Below are positions 36,957 to 49,400 of a stretch of DNA of 64,000 nt, one piece after another. The stretch covers positions 349,560,409 through 349,624,408 of the forward strand of contig NC_066581.1 of assembly GCF_024323335.1 (NCBI RefSeq), given 5' to 3'. The position numbers and the translations under genes were made by a program. Positions within the stretch are counted from its first letter, which is position 1; the number at the start of each line of letters is the position of its first letter. This stretch comes from Lathyrus oleraceus (lineage: Eukaryota; Streptophyta; Magnoliopsida; Fabales; Fabaceae). The notes beneath the pieces were generated by a model, which was given only the letters and a program-made list of their open reading frames with translations, searched no databases and was not told where the DNA came from.

Positions 36957-38050
36957 CGGTTCGGATTTGTTGCCCCTAGCAGGATGCCTGAGCAGACGAG
37001 CTACGCGCACCGGTTGAATACTGAAACCTACAAAACAGTAAACAGGTTAGTATGACTCACACATGCAATGTCTGTCCGTACTAGGAATGTTCTGTCCTTT
37101 GATTCCGGTTTCATCGAGACAGATAAAATTTTATCAACAACATTCTGACATCTGGTGTCTCTCAACCTGAGTCTCTGTTAAAAATAATGGACCCTGAGTA
37201 CGGGCAGACATGAGTTGAATGCAGATGAATGTGAAATGAGACCAATGCAAATGCATGAATGCAGGTTACTGTGCCACCAATTCCTCTGAAAACCCATTAC
37301 TTCCCTGAACCAGTCCCATCTGTGGGACCAAGTCACCATAAATCCAACTTGGGGAGTTCCGAAATAAACGGAACCGGAGATTACATCACTATCATCACAG
37401 GAACATCCACTGAACGGATGACAATCAGATCCTCTGAACAAGCACTCTCAACTCAACCCGGGGATCCGAAATAAACGGAACCCGCTGATAAACCACGGAC
37501 AGAACTCCGGCGTCCCAGAAATAAATGTCCATAATTCACAGTCATCATCAGTACCAAGAGTCACCAACAAGTCACCAACAAGTCAGCTACAGTACCTGTA
37601 ATGATCATCTCCTCCCCACTCACGGGCGACATCTAGGCCAGGGTAAGGTCGAAAGAAACGCAGCATAAATAACCTTTCGCAGAATACTATCATATACACA
37701 CCTGAAGTATGTAACGATAATATCCTACCAGGGTCTGAACTGCTCGTGATATCAATGTTCCGCTAAGTGGCGCATACCACCCGCTTTCCATGAATCACTC
37801 TATTCCTAGGTTTCCTAGATTTCACTCATAGCCTGGGTATTAGGCCTTTTACCTCGTAGAACTCCCACCCCCAATCAAAGAGACACAGCCAGCACAGCAG
37901 ATGAATATGAATGAATGCAAACATTAATGCAAACAGTAAACAATGAATGCAATAAATAACACAGCAAAAAAGCAACCAAAGCCCTAACCTAGAAAGCGCT
38001 AGGAGAGACTCGCTTAGGGAAGATGGACCAGCACAGGTCAACTTCCTTTA
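36957..38050 (-). other. Leader of the nested element (no ORF1)
   Basis: Non-coding apart from an ATG-less in-frame extension of the Gag-like ORF to about 37025. No trace of ORF1 is seen. It contains 'ccgaaataaacggaac' phrases near 37358 and 37467. Confidence 0.6.
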
Positions 38051-38068
38051 TCCCCAACAGAGTCGCCA
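38051..38068 (-). promoter_or_regulatory. Primer-binding site of the nested element
   Basis: The minus strand reads TGGCGACTCTGTTGGGGA, one base different from the Ogre and A/B sites, with two bases before the LTR end at 38071. Confidence 0.85.
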
Positions 38069-38070
38069 GC

Positions 38071-41000
38071 TGTCGCATTACGCGAAAAACCGGCGGGAAA
38101 CAAGAACAACAGAGCCACCACCGTGCGTTATTTATCCCAAAAGAGGGAAAGGAAACGCTCAGAGTAAACCTGGAAAAAGCATGGTCTCGCGACCAAAGAG
38201 AATGGGATCGGGAGTCGGTTATGCGAAGGGAAGGTATTAGCACCCCTACTCATCCGTCGTACTCGACGGGATCCACGCACAATAGGAAGGGAAATGGTTG
38301 CTAAAACAGTGCTCAAATAAACATCTATACAGGCTGAAGGAGACACAAGAAAACAAACAAGACTGACTCGGCAGGATATCGCATCCTGGGCCTACTTAGT
38401 CTATCAAACATAGACATCAGAGTCTAAGTAGTTCGGATTGGGGAAAACACATGCTCGCTAGGATGTCGCGTCCTATGCATACTTATCTCCTTTGGCGAAG
38501 AAGAATCAGAGCATTCGTAGCTCGGCTAACGCGCACACAAACAAACACAAACACGGGCAAACATGGAGCCTGAATGCCAATCATTGGACTTACATCAGCA
38601 TCCGAACCAAAAACACACACAAGGAGGCAAACGTGGAGCCTGAATGCCAATCATTGGACTTACATCAACATCCGAACCAAAACACTCACAAGGAGGCAAA
38701 CGTGGAGCCTGAATGCCAATCACTGGACTTACATCAGCATCCGAACCAAGCAAACCCACACTGGAACCCGAACACCACTCGATGGACTTACATCAGCTTC
38801 CAAGCACACAACAACACAAAACAAAGACACAGGCGCCCGGAGAGATCTTCTCATCTCCTGCCTACGTACCTCATCTGGTATGAGGATCAGGGCGACGTAG
38901 TTCCCCTACGCAGGGACACAGGACTAGCCTAGCCAGATAACAGAGGGAGACACAACTAGGGAGACTAACTCGAGCCTAGATGTTATCATGCAAGATTGTC
39001 CCTAAGTCAAGGTTTCTAGCTAACTTGCACAGGAAGCAAGCCTATCCTATTCAGCACAAGTAAACAGCAAATCAAGCATTCACAAGTAGCACACACTATA
39101 TGCACACAAAAGGGCTCAATCAAAGGGTAAGCCTGCAAGAGCAAGTCATCTGTACAGGGGTGGTGTTAGCTCTTAACCTTGACATTGAGAGTCAAGGTGA
39201 AGCTGATGAAAGGAGAGTGAAGATAAGACTTCACAGCTCTTATCCCTGGTCAGGGAGAGCTTCAGACAAAGGAGTGTGGATTCAGAAAGGAGGAACCCTT
39301 CTACACTCAAGACTCTGACACAACTGTACATTGTACAAGATCTTGGGTTTGTATCCCAATGCATCAACACAGTGGTGTGAGCAGAGGGACGACTCAACAA
39401 AAGAGCGGGAGATAGATTGCATATCTCTTATATCCGCCAATTGCCTCATTGAGGTCTTTACCTGCTTGGGGACAAAAGTAAACAAGCACAAACATCGCCT
39501 CTTAAGGAGGACTTCAGACAGGTGCCTGGCCAAGTAACAGGCCAGGTCTTCCAGACTACATGGAGACAAGAATGTTATACCTCAGTGCAAATTGCTTATC
39601 AAGCAAAGCAAAGCAATATTAGCAACTAATGTACCTGAAATCAATCAAATATCATCAGTATACCAATCACAGAATTAAACAGCAAATGGTTCACAATTAG
39701 CTATACACAGACAAACACAATCCAATGCACCAAAGTGCAAACCAACTCAAAGGAGTCAAGCATCCTACAAAACAAAACAAGTTAGTTTACAATATCAAAT
39801 GAGACAACTCAATCAAATGTGAATCCACCTCCTTAAGGTATTTTGCTTCTTAACCTGAAAATCACATTCAAACATGAGATACAAGACCACTAGGACAAGC
39901 CTAGGGTCAAAAGGAAGTGAAAAAGTCAAAACAGCAAGTGAAACATGATCAAAACCAAGATTAATCAATTAAAAAGAGAATCCAATTAGTCTCACATCAA
40001 AACTATGCACCAAATTCATTTCATGCACAATTTAAGTCAAACTAGGAAATTGTGAACCATATATGAGCAAACAGAATGGTCACACTCAAACAAATACCTA
40101 AACAGCTCAATAAATTCCACAAAAATTCCATCCTAAACAGGACACATTCAATGAGCTACACATCAATTTTCATGCCATTTGGACAAGAGGAAGTAGGTCA
40201 ATGAAAATCATAAACTCAACAGAAATCCAAGCAAGCTCATACATGGTAGCAAAATAAGCATCAACTTCAATCAAATGCAAAACAGTGAGAACAACTAAGA
40301 AATGAATGGGACCAAAGCCAAAGTGAACTCAAACATTTTATGAATCACTCCATCAAATTTCACATTCATATGATATGGTATGAGCATTTCACATAGCATA
40401 TAAGGCAATCACTCAAGCAAAACCCTAAAATGTCTAAACAGCAAGCAAAAATCCCAATCAAATAGGAAATTGATCAACAATTCCTACAAAAAATCATGGT
40501 GAAACTAGACATACAGATGACAACACATGCAAAATTTGAGAGCATTTGGCAAAGCATAGGCATGGCAACAAAAATCATGAAGTTGACCTAACATAGTGTG
40601 ACACACATTGTCACACTCAACTTGCACACATCATATCTTGCAAACCATAAATCCAAAATTCACAAACTATACATAAAAATCACCAGAAGAGAGTCAAGAA
40701 CAAGCATGTGAAGTTTCATTCGCTTTAGATAATGCATGATCATTTTATGAATTAAATGGTGAAACATACACAAAATGCATACATGAACAAGATCAATAGG
40801 CAAAGTCAAAAATTCTCCAGGAACAACTTTGACTACCATGCCTAAAAAAAACTAGACAAAATTTGGAATCCAACACAAAAATTCCCACTCAAATTGGATT
40901 AAAATTGGATTTATTATGATTTTTTGAAGTTAATTGAAATATTGAAATGTTTATTGATGTTTTTTAAATGATTTAATTAAGTCTGATGGCAAACTTGTAA

Positions 41001-42855
41001 TTACGCTGAGCCAAGCCAAAACGCGGTCGTTCAATTAAAAGCGTTGGCAACGTGTTATTCGTTGGTTTGCGCGCTAAACACATAATTTGAATTGGAATCC
41101 AGAAAAACGGATCAAAGCTCGTCCTTGAGCTGTTCTCGCTCCTGAACATTCATCACATTCCAGAAAATGCGCGAAGAACAAAACTCAACCAAAATTGGCA
41201 AATGGCATATGGATAGGACCGTCTAAGCAAGCACATTAATAATATATACATGAAATCTCCTAATTCCTAATGTATTGGACAGATCGAGCAAGAAAAGGTT
41301 TGACATCAAAACTTTGATTCAAGATTTCTCATGCGATTCTCAACGATTTTCAAAACCACAAGCGGAATCGTGTTATATGATCTACACTCTACCAAAAGCA
41401 CATCGTAATTTTGAGAAAGGTGAGAATCGAGTTCTAACCTTGGATGACAGCAGCTGCGGAATCGGGTGAATTCGAGGTGCAAACTACCAAAATAGATGAT
41501 GCTCGATGGTGTAGGAGTGGATTAGAACACGTTTTGTAGCTCAATTATACTCCAGGTGGTTGAATCTTCCAACTGCCATGGATGAGGGAGTGTTCAACAG
41601 TTGGAGTTCTTCGATGCCATGGCCATGATTGGATGAAAACAGATGTGAGATTCCACCTACAAATGAAAATACTAGCAAGAACAAAGCCAAACAGTGATGA
41701 ATTCAATGAAAAATCTGGAAAAAAGTTGAAGAAAGTTTGAAGAAAAAGTGAGAGAAATCTTGGAATTTTCTGTTTGGATCTGAGAAAATGATTAGTGATC
41801 CTGAAAAACAGTTACAATTAGGACTATATACCTCTCGCTAATCCAAAATTTAATCATGATTAGCAAAATTAGAATGATTAGCATAATGTGCATTTTCAAT
41901 GTGTTAGGTCCAATATGCCCTTTTCCAAACCAGTCCACATATCAGCTCAAAACCAGTTCACACAAGTCCAAAATATCATTTGTGATGTGTTGCAAAAGGT
42001 CTCATATGCATATGGCTTGTATTTCTCAAAATCACCTTTTCATGCCAAAAATGCAAATGTGTTCACTTGAAAAATGCCATTTTGCTATGAGAGTTTTTGA
42101 TGAAATTTGATTATGCACCATGAAAGATCATATGAAATATGGTTTGCTCAAAGAAAAATCAACCAATTTGGCCATTCCATGTGAAAGTTATGGCACTTTG
42201 AAATTGGGCATTTTCTGAAAACGAATGGACCATATCTTGCCAACCACACATGGGAATTTCAAGTTCTTGGACTTTTTGGAATGGTGAGATCAAGATCTTC
42301 AACTTTCATGTTGGACAAAATTCCATTTGAAGCTTGTATGATGAAGTAATTTTGGGGAGAAAAACTTTCCATTTTGGGCAGCTGAAATTACAGGTCACCT
42401 GCCATTTTAGGAAACTTCTTGTCTGACCTCCAAATCTTCAAACTTGGTCTTTGATATGTCAAATGAGACTTATATGGACATGAATGAGGCCTTTCAAACC
42501 ATCTCACACCTTCCAATCCATAAATCAGGCACAGTTGACCACAGTTGACTTTCTAGGGTTTCTGAAGAAATTCAGCTTGACTATTGAGCTTTGATCATCC
42601 AATCTTTGGCCAAACCACTTCACAATGATCCTTAGACCATATGAACTTGATAAATCAACCCTAAGGCTTTGTCTCAATGGCAATGGCACTTGCTTGCTTG
42701 ATTGACTGATCTCCTGACCAGTTTGACCTAATTCTTCAGTTGAACTTGCACTTGGGCAAATGGCTATGCAATGCTATGCAATAGACTATGTTATGTTAAT
42801 GACCTAATCATAAAAATGTATGTACACAAGGAGGGTGCAAATTTGAGGTGCTACA
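38071..42855 (-). repeat. 5' LTR of the nested element (4,785 bp)
   Basis: It is nearly identical to 24522-29303, with scattered single-base changes and a few 1-4-bp indels (for example 'acaacacatgc' at about 40521 against 'acaaatgc'). The primer site is on its left and the TSD TCAGG on its right. The probable minus-strand TATATA is at 41825-41830. Confidence 0.95.
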
Positions 42856-42860
42856 TCAGG

Positions 42861-43203
42861 CTTCAAAGGTAGGAAATGTTGCACAATATCAGTATCTAGA
42901 CCTTGCATGTCTTCATACGACCAAGCGAAGACGTCAACATATTCTCGTAGCAATTCAATCAACCTTTTCTTAACAGTTTCTTCAAGGAGTGCCCCAATCT
43001 TCACTTCACGAACACAATCCTCAGACCCCAAGTTGATTGTTTCCAGATTCTCGAGATGCGGCTGAATGATCTTCTCTTCATGCTCAAGTAGACGGGTAAT
43101 CTCGTCAGGAATCTCTTCAACATCATCTTCTTCCGCCTCAAATACAGGGAACTCAAAATTGGGAGATGGTGTTGGATCATTATGTTCAATGGGTTTGATC
43201 AAC
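42861..43203 (-). pseudogene. pol: Ogre pol, 5' part: start of the post-intron exon
   Basis: Coding sense on the minus strand contains 'LIKPIEHNDP', an acidic stretch, 'EIPDEITRLLEHEEK', then 'LREYVDVFAWSYEDMQG' and 'LPLKP' immediately before the TCAGG duplication. The same frame resumes at 24521 beyond the nested element. This is the segment leading into RT. The homologous 'VDIFTW' piece in the nested element supports the assignment. Confidence 0.85.
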
Positions 43204-43469
43204 CTGCATAATGATTTTGGATATGAAAAGCTTTTAGAAATCAAACAAGGCAAATCATTATGCAGATGAAAAGATTGATTTTATTCTATTTTTTTAGGTT
43301 TTATGTGATCACCAATTTCATGCAAAAAGCAAAAAGGGAAAATGATTGGAGAAACAAACATTTAACATGAATTTATTGAATGAAAATATCATTGTATTTA
43401 TGTTGCCAATAATGTCATCAGTCCTCCTTTTGGCATGGGAGAAGGGTTTTTAAACAAAGTGATCATTAC
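43204..43469 (-). other. Probable spliceosomal intron between protease and RT (266 bp)
   Basis: On the minus strand GTAATG starts at 43469 and TTATGCAG ends at 43204, a canonical GT-AG pair with a T-rich interior. Without splicing, the gag-pro frame stops at TAA 43466-43468, which lies in the first bases of the intron. With splicing, the frame passes in phase into 'LIKPIEH'. An intron at this position is a described property of Ogre elements. The exact sites are my prediction. Confidence 0.75.
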
Positions 43470-45154
43470 GTTGACTTGTGGATAACTTTAGGAATATCCA
43501 CAACGACCCAATTGTTGCAGACCCCTCCAGGGATAATGAAATTGCCAGAATCCTCTGTATCTTCTTCCAAGACAGCAGCAACTTCTTCGTCCTGACCGGT
43601 GTGGATGAAACCTCCACTCTTGAACAACTCTTTCTCGTTGAAAACCCCAGAAGAAAATCCTATGCCAGCCCGAGACTTGTTGTCTTCTAGCTCAATCATT
43701 TTTCCTAAACCAACAGTTGCACCACACTCAATGGCCAACTTTGCATCTTTATAGGAAGCAAATGAAGGAGTTCTCTTCTCAATAGGCTCAGCTATAGATA
43801 AAGCTTGGAAAGGAGTTCCAACTTCATCCTCAACATCTATATATGAGAAGGAAGACAAATGGCTAACCAGGAGAGCCTTCTCTCCCCCTACCACCACCAG
43901 CTTCTTATTCTTCACAAATTTCAGTTTCTGGTGTAGGGTGGATGTCACGGTGCCCGCCTCGTGAATCCATGGTCTGCCTAAGAGACAGTTATACAACGGA
44001 TGGATATCCATAACCTAGAAGGTAATCTGGAAATCACTCAGTCCGATTTTGACTGGGAGATCAACTTCCCCAATTATAGTTTTACCCGACCCGTCGAAAG
44101 CTTTCACAACAATTCCACTTTGCCTCATGGGAGACCCTTGATATGACAACTTCGAGAGAGTGGTTTTTGGCAATACATTCAGTGATGACCCAGTGTCCAC
44201 CAGCACATTGGACATGGCATCGCCTTTGCAATTCATAGATATGTGTAAAGCCAAGTTGTGGTCTCTTCCCTCCTCAGGGAGATCAGAGTCACAGAAACTC
44301 AGGTTGTTACAAGCGGTATTTTTTGCAATAATGTTATCGAATTGTTCTATTATGACATCATGATCTACATATGCCACATCCAATACCTTCTGCAGTGCCT
44401 CTCTATGTGGTTCTGAATTCAGAAGTAATGATAACACAGATATCTTGGATGGCGTTTGTAGAAGCTGGTCTACAACATTGTACTCACTTCTCTTGATGAG
44501 CCTCAGCATCTCATCGCAGTCTTCTTTCACATTGCCGTTTGGGCCAACAGAAGTAGGAGTTATCAATGTAGAGGAGGGCTTAACAACAGGTACCGGATTC
44601 AGGATGCTCACAGCATTCCCAATCAGGCGTTCAACAAAATCAGCATTAGCCTGAGGCTTGGGAGGTGCTGAAAACACACGACCGCTGCGGGTCAAACCAC
44701 TAACATCCGCGATATTAACAACAAAGGAAGATGGCAGGGACACCTCTTTCCTATCTTCTACAGCAACAACGTTGTAACGAAAGGGGATTGCTTTTTCAGA
44801 AGAGTACGGTACCGGACCGGCAAGCTTAATGATAAGAACAGGAGAAACCTTCTGCTTGCTACCATCATACTTGATGATAACAGGCTCGGGCATCCAAAAT
44901 ACTGGGGAAATTACGTTGACCTCAGGCTCATCTTCGTCAACATTCCTATTCTGAAGAATCTCAATGACTCCTTCATCCAGCATTTCCTGAATATCCTTGC
45001 GCACCTGGCGACAACCCAATCGGTTAACAGAGCATACTCGGCATCTATCATGGTCGTGCTCATAATGACTGTAATCACATAGCAGACGATGCATTTCGAC
45101 AAGAGACTATCGAATATGACTGACATATTTGACTTTGTACTTGCCAGGGCATCC
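43470..45154 (-). pseudogene. pro: Ogre protease region with in-frame stops
   Basis: This is the retropepsin-type aspartic protease that cuts the polyprotein. The catalytic DTG lies at 44189-44197 in 'VLVDTGSSLNVLP'. Upstream is a Cys/His-rich stretch ('CDYSHYEHDHDRCRVC', about 45076-45030). Downstream is 'HPLYNCLLGRPWIHEAGTV', then an acidic tail. It is in the same frame as gag but separated by TAG at 45155-45157 and 45107-45109, with another TAG at 44015-44017. All three would truncate the product. They may be decay; programmed readthrough at three closely placed sites is unlikely. Confidence 0.85.
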
Positions 45155-46702
45155 CTAGACCATGTTGACAGATTTCCCATGCTCGGGCAATGGGTTCTTC
45201 TTCACATTAGGACCTACGTCCTCGAAACATAGAATGCCACACCTCACAAGGTCTTGAACCTTGGTCTTCAAAGGGTAACAATTCTCCACATCATGGCCGG
45301 GAGCACCAGAATGGTAAACACAATGTAATTCGGGCTTATACCACCACTGGGGGTTAGCAGGTATAGCCGGTGGGTCTCTTGGAGTAATCAACTTCCTCTT
45401 TATCAAAAAGGGATATAATTCTGCATACGTCATTGGAATAGGATCAAAGGTGACCCTTTTCCTCTCGTAACTCGTGCTAGTTTGATTACTGTTTTGAGGC
45501 TGGTAGGCCTGCTGCTGCGGTCGGTGCTGTTGTTGCTGATATTGCGGATGTGGTTGCTGATTGTTACTATGTTGCTGATACTGTTGATTGTCTCTTAAAA
45601 CAAGTGCTATATGAGCCACCTGATGCTGGTTACCGGCGGGACGCACGATCTTCCTCCTCACAGAGGGTCTTCTTGGTTTTACATGGGAAGTTACGACATG
45701 TGCCTCTCCATCTTTCTTCTTTGCAAACGCCCCATAACGTTTGGCAGAAGAGCCTTCTTCTCTGGTTAGATGTCCTTCCCTAACCCCTTCTTCTAGACGC
45801 ATCCCCATATTCACCATCTCGGTGAAGTCAGAAGGAGCGCTAGCAACCATCCGCTCATAATAGAATGAACTCAAAGTCTTCAGAAAGATCTTGGTCATTT
45901 CCTTCTCTTCTAGCGGAGGCACGATCTGTGCTGCCAACTCTCGCCACCTCTGGGCGTATTCTTTGAATGTTTCCTTGTCCTTCTGGGATATGGCCCTCAA
46001 TTGATCCCTATCGGGAGCCATATCCACATTATACTTGTACTTCTTGACGAAGGCCTCGCCAAGGTCATTGAAGGATCGGATGTTCGCACTGTCTAAACCC
46101 ATATACCAACGCAGAGCGGCACCGGACAAGCTGTCCTGAAAGTAGTAGATGAGTAACTGATCATTGTCGGTTTGAGTTGACATCTTCCTGGCATACATGA
46201 CCAGGTGGCTGAGAGGACAAGTATTTCCCTTGTATTTTTCAAAGTCAGGGACCTTGAATTTTACAGGGATCTTCACATTGGGAACCAAACACAATTTGGC
46301 AACAGACTTGCCAAAAAGATCCTTTCCTCGAAGGGTTTTCAATTCCTTGCGAAGCTCAAGAAATTGATCATTCATAGCGTCCATCTTTTCATAGACATCT
46401 GGGCCTTCAGACAGCTCAGAATGATAGATGGTGTCGTCTACCCTGGGTATGGTATGCACGACAGGAGGAGGAACAGCAAGGACCGGGCTAGATGCTGGCA
46501 TGGAAGCAAAGGTAGGAGCAGGACCCTCAGGCATGAAATTGGGAGGCATCCCCCACGGGAATCCGGCTGGCATGGCCGCTGGAGCAAAATATGCACTGGC
46601 TGCAGGCATAGTTGAGGAAACAATCTCAGAGATGATTGTCCTCTGGGGAGGAGTTGAAGGCGTCGGAGAAGACTGGCTCTGGGCAGCCAAGAATGATTCC
46701 AT
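45155..46702 (-). pseudogene. gag: Ogre gag
   Basis: The first ATG in frame is 46700-46702 (MESFLAAQ). The frame is open upstream to a TAG at 46766-46768 and encodes a coiled-coil-like 'QENRELKEEVARL', so the true start may have been lost upstream. The order is a Pro/Ala-rich N-terminus, helix 'MNDQFLELRKELKTL', the Gag core ('DFEKYKGNTCPLSHLVMYAR', 'ALRWYMGL', 'FVKKYKYNVDMAPDRDQLRA', 'YAQRWRELAAQI'), a Gln-rich linker (about 45600-45490), and a C-x2-H-x4-H-x4-C knuckle (45278-45322). The stop is TAG at 45155-45157. Confidence 0.85.
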
Positions 46703-46768
46703 CAAGGCACTCAGTCTGGCCACTTCCTCTTTCAGCTCACGGTTCTCTTGTTTGAAATGTTGGCTCTA

Positions 46769-47053
46769 GTGTAGTACCGGTGAGTCAGCTTGTCTTCAAA
46801 ATAAATGAAGGACACAGAGTTAGACCACAAGACAAGAAGCTGGAAACAAAACCTGTTTATGCACATGATGCATGCAATGCTTGTGCATATGATTTTTTTT
46901 TTTTAAAGGAACTCTAGGGTTTTATTTGCAAACTTTGGAAATACTAAACATTTATTACGTATGGAAATATCTCATCAAATAATATCAGGGAAAAGAAGTA
47001 CATCATTGTCAATCATACACAAGAGAAAAGGAAAATAATCATCCTATGGATCC
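46769..47053 (-). other. Spacer between ORF1 and gag
   Basis: No gene, with a T-run at 46892-46905. A neighbouring-frame stretch ('EDKLTHRYYTRAN', about 46800-46760) reads like the N-terminus of gag, suggesting a 1-base frameshift just before the coiled coil. This is tentative. Confidence 0.45.
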
Positions 47054-48478
47054 CTAGAAATAATCATCTAAAGCTCGGGACACAGGAAGATAAGATGTGC
47101 GAAGCCTCTTCACCTCTCTCTCGTAGGCTGCCTCCATATCCGCCTTCTCCTTGGTGAGTCGATCATACTTCCTCTTCCAAAACTTGGAAGACTGAGGAAG
47201 TAGAGAAGTTCATGCATCATCAGGATCATCAATAACCTGATGCTCAATAATTTGCTGAAGCAACTCTTCCCTTTCACGGATTCAGGCACGTGATAGGTCT
47301 TCGTCTCTCAACTCCTCTACTCCTTGATTAGGGAGGGTTAAAGGCCTATCCATAATCATAGGTGTAGGTCTCGGATACTCATAAGGCATGAGATACTCAG
47401 ACGCTCTCTTCCTAACCCAAGCAGTATAAGGCTCCATAGCAACACAATTCTTAGGACCCAACTCTTTCCTTCCATTCATATGAATCTTGCGCCAGGCGCG
47501 GACCATTCTGCTCTTCAAGCCTTGGGGATCTTTACCCTCCTGAAAGAACACACCCTCTAACAGAATGTTATTAGGTTTATCCTTTAGGGGGAACCCAAGT
47601 TGACAACGTGCTAAAACAGGGTTGTAGTTAATCCCACCACATGTACCAAGAAGAGGCACATTGGAGAATTCACCACAAGAGTCGATAATCTGCACACCAT
47701 CAAACACGCGGTTGTACCAAGAGATATCATCATTAGTGAGAGACATAAGTCTCGTGGACCACCGTAGACATCCCTTGTTCTCCTTGAAGGTGACTGTCTG
47801 CGGTAAGTGAGAAATAAACCACTTATACAACAGAGGTAAACAACACACAATGGCGCCACCACCCTTTGTGTTCCTCATATGCAAAGAGAAATAAGCATCA
47901 CCCAACAGAGTCAAAATGGGATTAAGAGTAGAAAAGATCCTAATAGCGTTCACATCCACAAACTTGTCGATGTTGGGGAACAATACCAAACCATAGATGA
48001 GAAGTACAAATATGGCTTCAAAGGCATCCTCACTCATGGCCTTCCCACATACAGTAGCTTGAGCAATGAGGAACTCAGAAGGGAGACCTTGAATTCCACC
48101 TTTGGTAGTCATATGAGCACCAACCAGAGATTCATCTATGCGCAACATGTCAGCTATCTCTTGAGAGGTAGGAATACTTTCCAAGCCACTGAACGGCAAC
48201 TGGTCTAGAATAGGTATGCCCACCATGTAGGCATACTCCTCAAGGGTAGGCAAAAGCTGGAAATCCGGAAACGTGAAGCAACGGTACAAGGGATCATAAA
48301 ACTGCACCAATACACTCATCAACCCTTCATTCACCTGAGTAGTCAGAAGAGGAAGAAGCTTCCCAAAACGAGCTTTGAAACCCAAGGGATCTAATATATA
48401 GGATGTCAGATTCCTTAACTCTTTCAAATTTGGCTGTCTGAAGCTGTACTTCTTTGTATTCCTTCTTTGTCTTTCCAT
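47054..48478 (-). pseudogene. Ogre ORF1 (upstream ORF of unknown role), C-terminus broken
   Basis: The ATG at 48476-48478 begins a frame open for 398 codons to a TGA at 47282-47284. The same frame continues past a second TGA (47210-47212) to a TAG at 47054-47056, giving 474 codons. Motifs include 'YSFRQPNLKELRNLTSYILD', 'VLVQFYDPLYRCFTFPDF', 'LPTLEEYAYMVGIPI' and 'SLVGAHMTTKGGIQGLP'. The post-stop tail has a heptad-like 'KFWKRKYDRLTKEKADMEAA'. An extra ORF5' of gag is diagnostic of Ogre. It resembles plant-mobile-domain-type proteins, but its function is unknown. Both TGA stops fit C-to-T change. Confidence 0.85.
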
Positions 48479-49376
48479 GTCTGAAAATTTTGCAAATAAA
48501 CCCCTTAAGTTCCTTGAAAATGTTCTTCTTTATTGATGATATGGATGCAAATGAGTGCATGAATGCATGAATGCATGAATGCAACAATCACACTCAAGGA
48601 TCAAGCAAAGCACACCAAACAAAGGTCATGGGATGGATCATGTTATCCTTAATATCAATCATCCATTTTGGTGGATTATGGTTTACACCTTATCAACACC
48701 CAAGTTCCATTGATATTAAGGATTCATGAACGGATCAACCATGAATCAAGGGTTTGTTGTAAGTCACGAGCATGGAGTTAGGTTAAGAACCACCCAAAAG
48801 GGAGTGTACTAGGGTTTACCTGCCAGACATGTTCTACAAGAGGTTCCCATAATCATCATCCCATCTTTCGGATATTATCGGAGAAACGACTACTCGTATT
48901 CCAAAAATATTCTTAAGAGAGACTCTTATTAGTGTAGTATCGCGTAACAATCGTATCAAATCTTACACTTGAACGACTTTCGCACTACATCCTAGAATAG
49001 GCCAAGATGGGCTTGGTAAACTAAGGTCCTTGGCTTCTAAGGTCTATATTGGAAAGAGTAATGTCTAACCACAACTTACTTGTGTGACATTATTGATCCC
49101 AACATAACCTCCACCAAGTGAATGGACTTGCAAGTCAACTTACTAAGGAATAACTCCACACAAGTCAACAAGACTACGCCATTCTCCTATCCTAAGTACA
49201 CTCGAGTCCGGGTATAGAACTCATCTCACAAAGATCACCAAGCAAACAAGGAATTAATATCAAGCAATTCAATAATTACATACAATACAGTAATCCCAAA
49301 TTGCACAAAAAATATGTCACAAAACAAATACAATACAACAAGCATGAAAAGTTGGCAAAACCCACTAGGCAAATGC
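48479..49376 (-). other. Leader of the Ogre element
   Basis: About 900 bp between primer site and ORF1 without a supported gene. It contains an 'atgcatga' repeat (48560-48582) and an inverted-repeat-like pair 'atccttaatatcaat' (48648) and 'attgatattaaggat' (48709) that could form a 15-bp stem around a ~46-nt loop. Confidence 0.6.
48648..48723 (-). repeat. Long perfect inverted repeat in the Ogre leader
   Basis: ATCCTTAATATCAAT at about 48648-48662 is mirrored by ATTGATATTAAGGAT at about 48709-48723. A 15-bp perfect stem sits between primer site and ORF1, a region that in retroelements often holds packaging or translation signals. Its role here is not known. Confidence 0.75.
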
Positions 49377-49394
49377 TCCCCAGCAGAGTCGCCA
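49377..49394 (-). promoter_or_regulatory. Primer-binding site of the Ogre element
   Basis: The minus strand reads TGGCGACTCTGCTGGGGA. Six bases (GAAAAA) separate it from the LTR end at 49401, against two in the other families. Confidence 0.85.
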
Positions 49395-49400
49395 TTTTTC

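Larger units (their letters stand above)
24522..42855 (-). mobile_element. Nested non-autonomous Ogre/Tat-related element (18,334 bp)
   Basis: Near-identical LTRs of 4,782 and 4,785 bp flank an 8.8-kb internal region. In minus order this holds a primer site, a leader, one intact Gag-like ORF, a collapsed pol remnant, the post-pol module, a structured 3' UTR and a polypurine tract. It lacks ORF1, a protease and a working RT or integrase core. Its LTRs differ less from each other than those of the host Ogre do, as expected for the youngest layer. It must have been copied in trans by an autonomous relative. Confidence 0.95.

Noticed and set aside
45155..45157. Programmed UAG readthrough at the gag-pro boundary
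   Set aside because: Two more in-frame TAGs lie downstream and other genes also carry TAG/TGA, so decay is the simpler reading. Kept as an alternative only.
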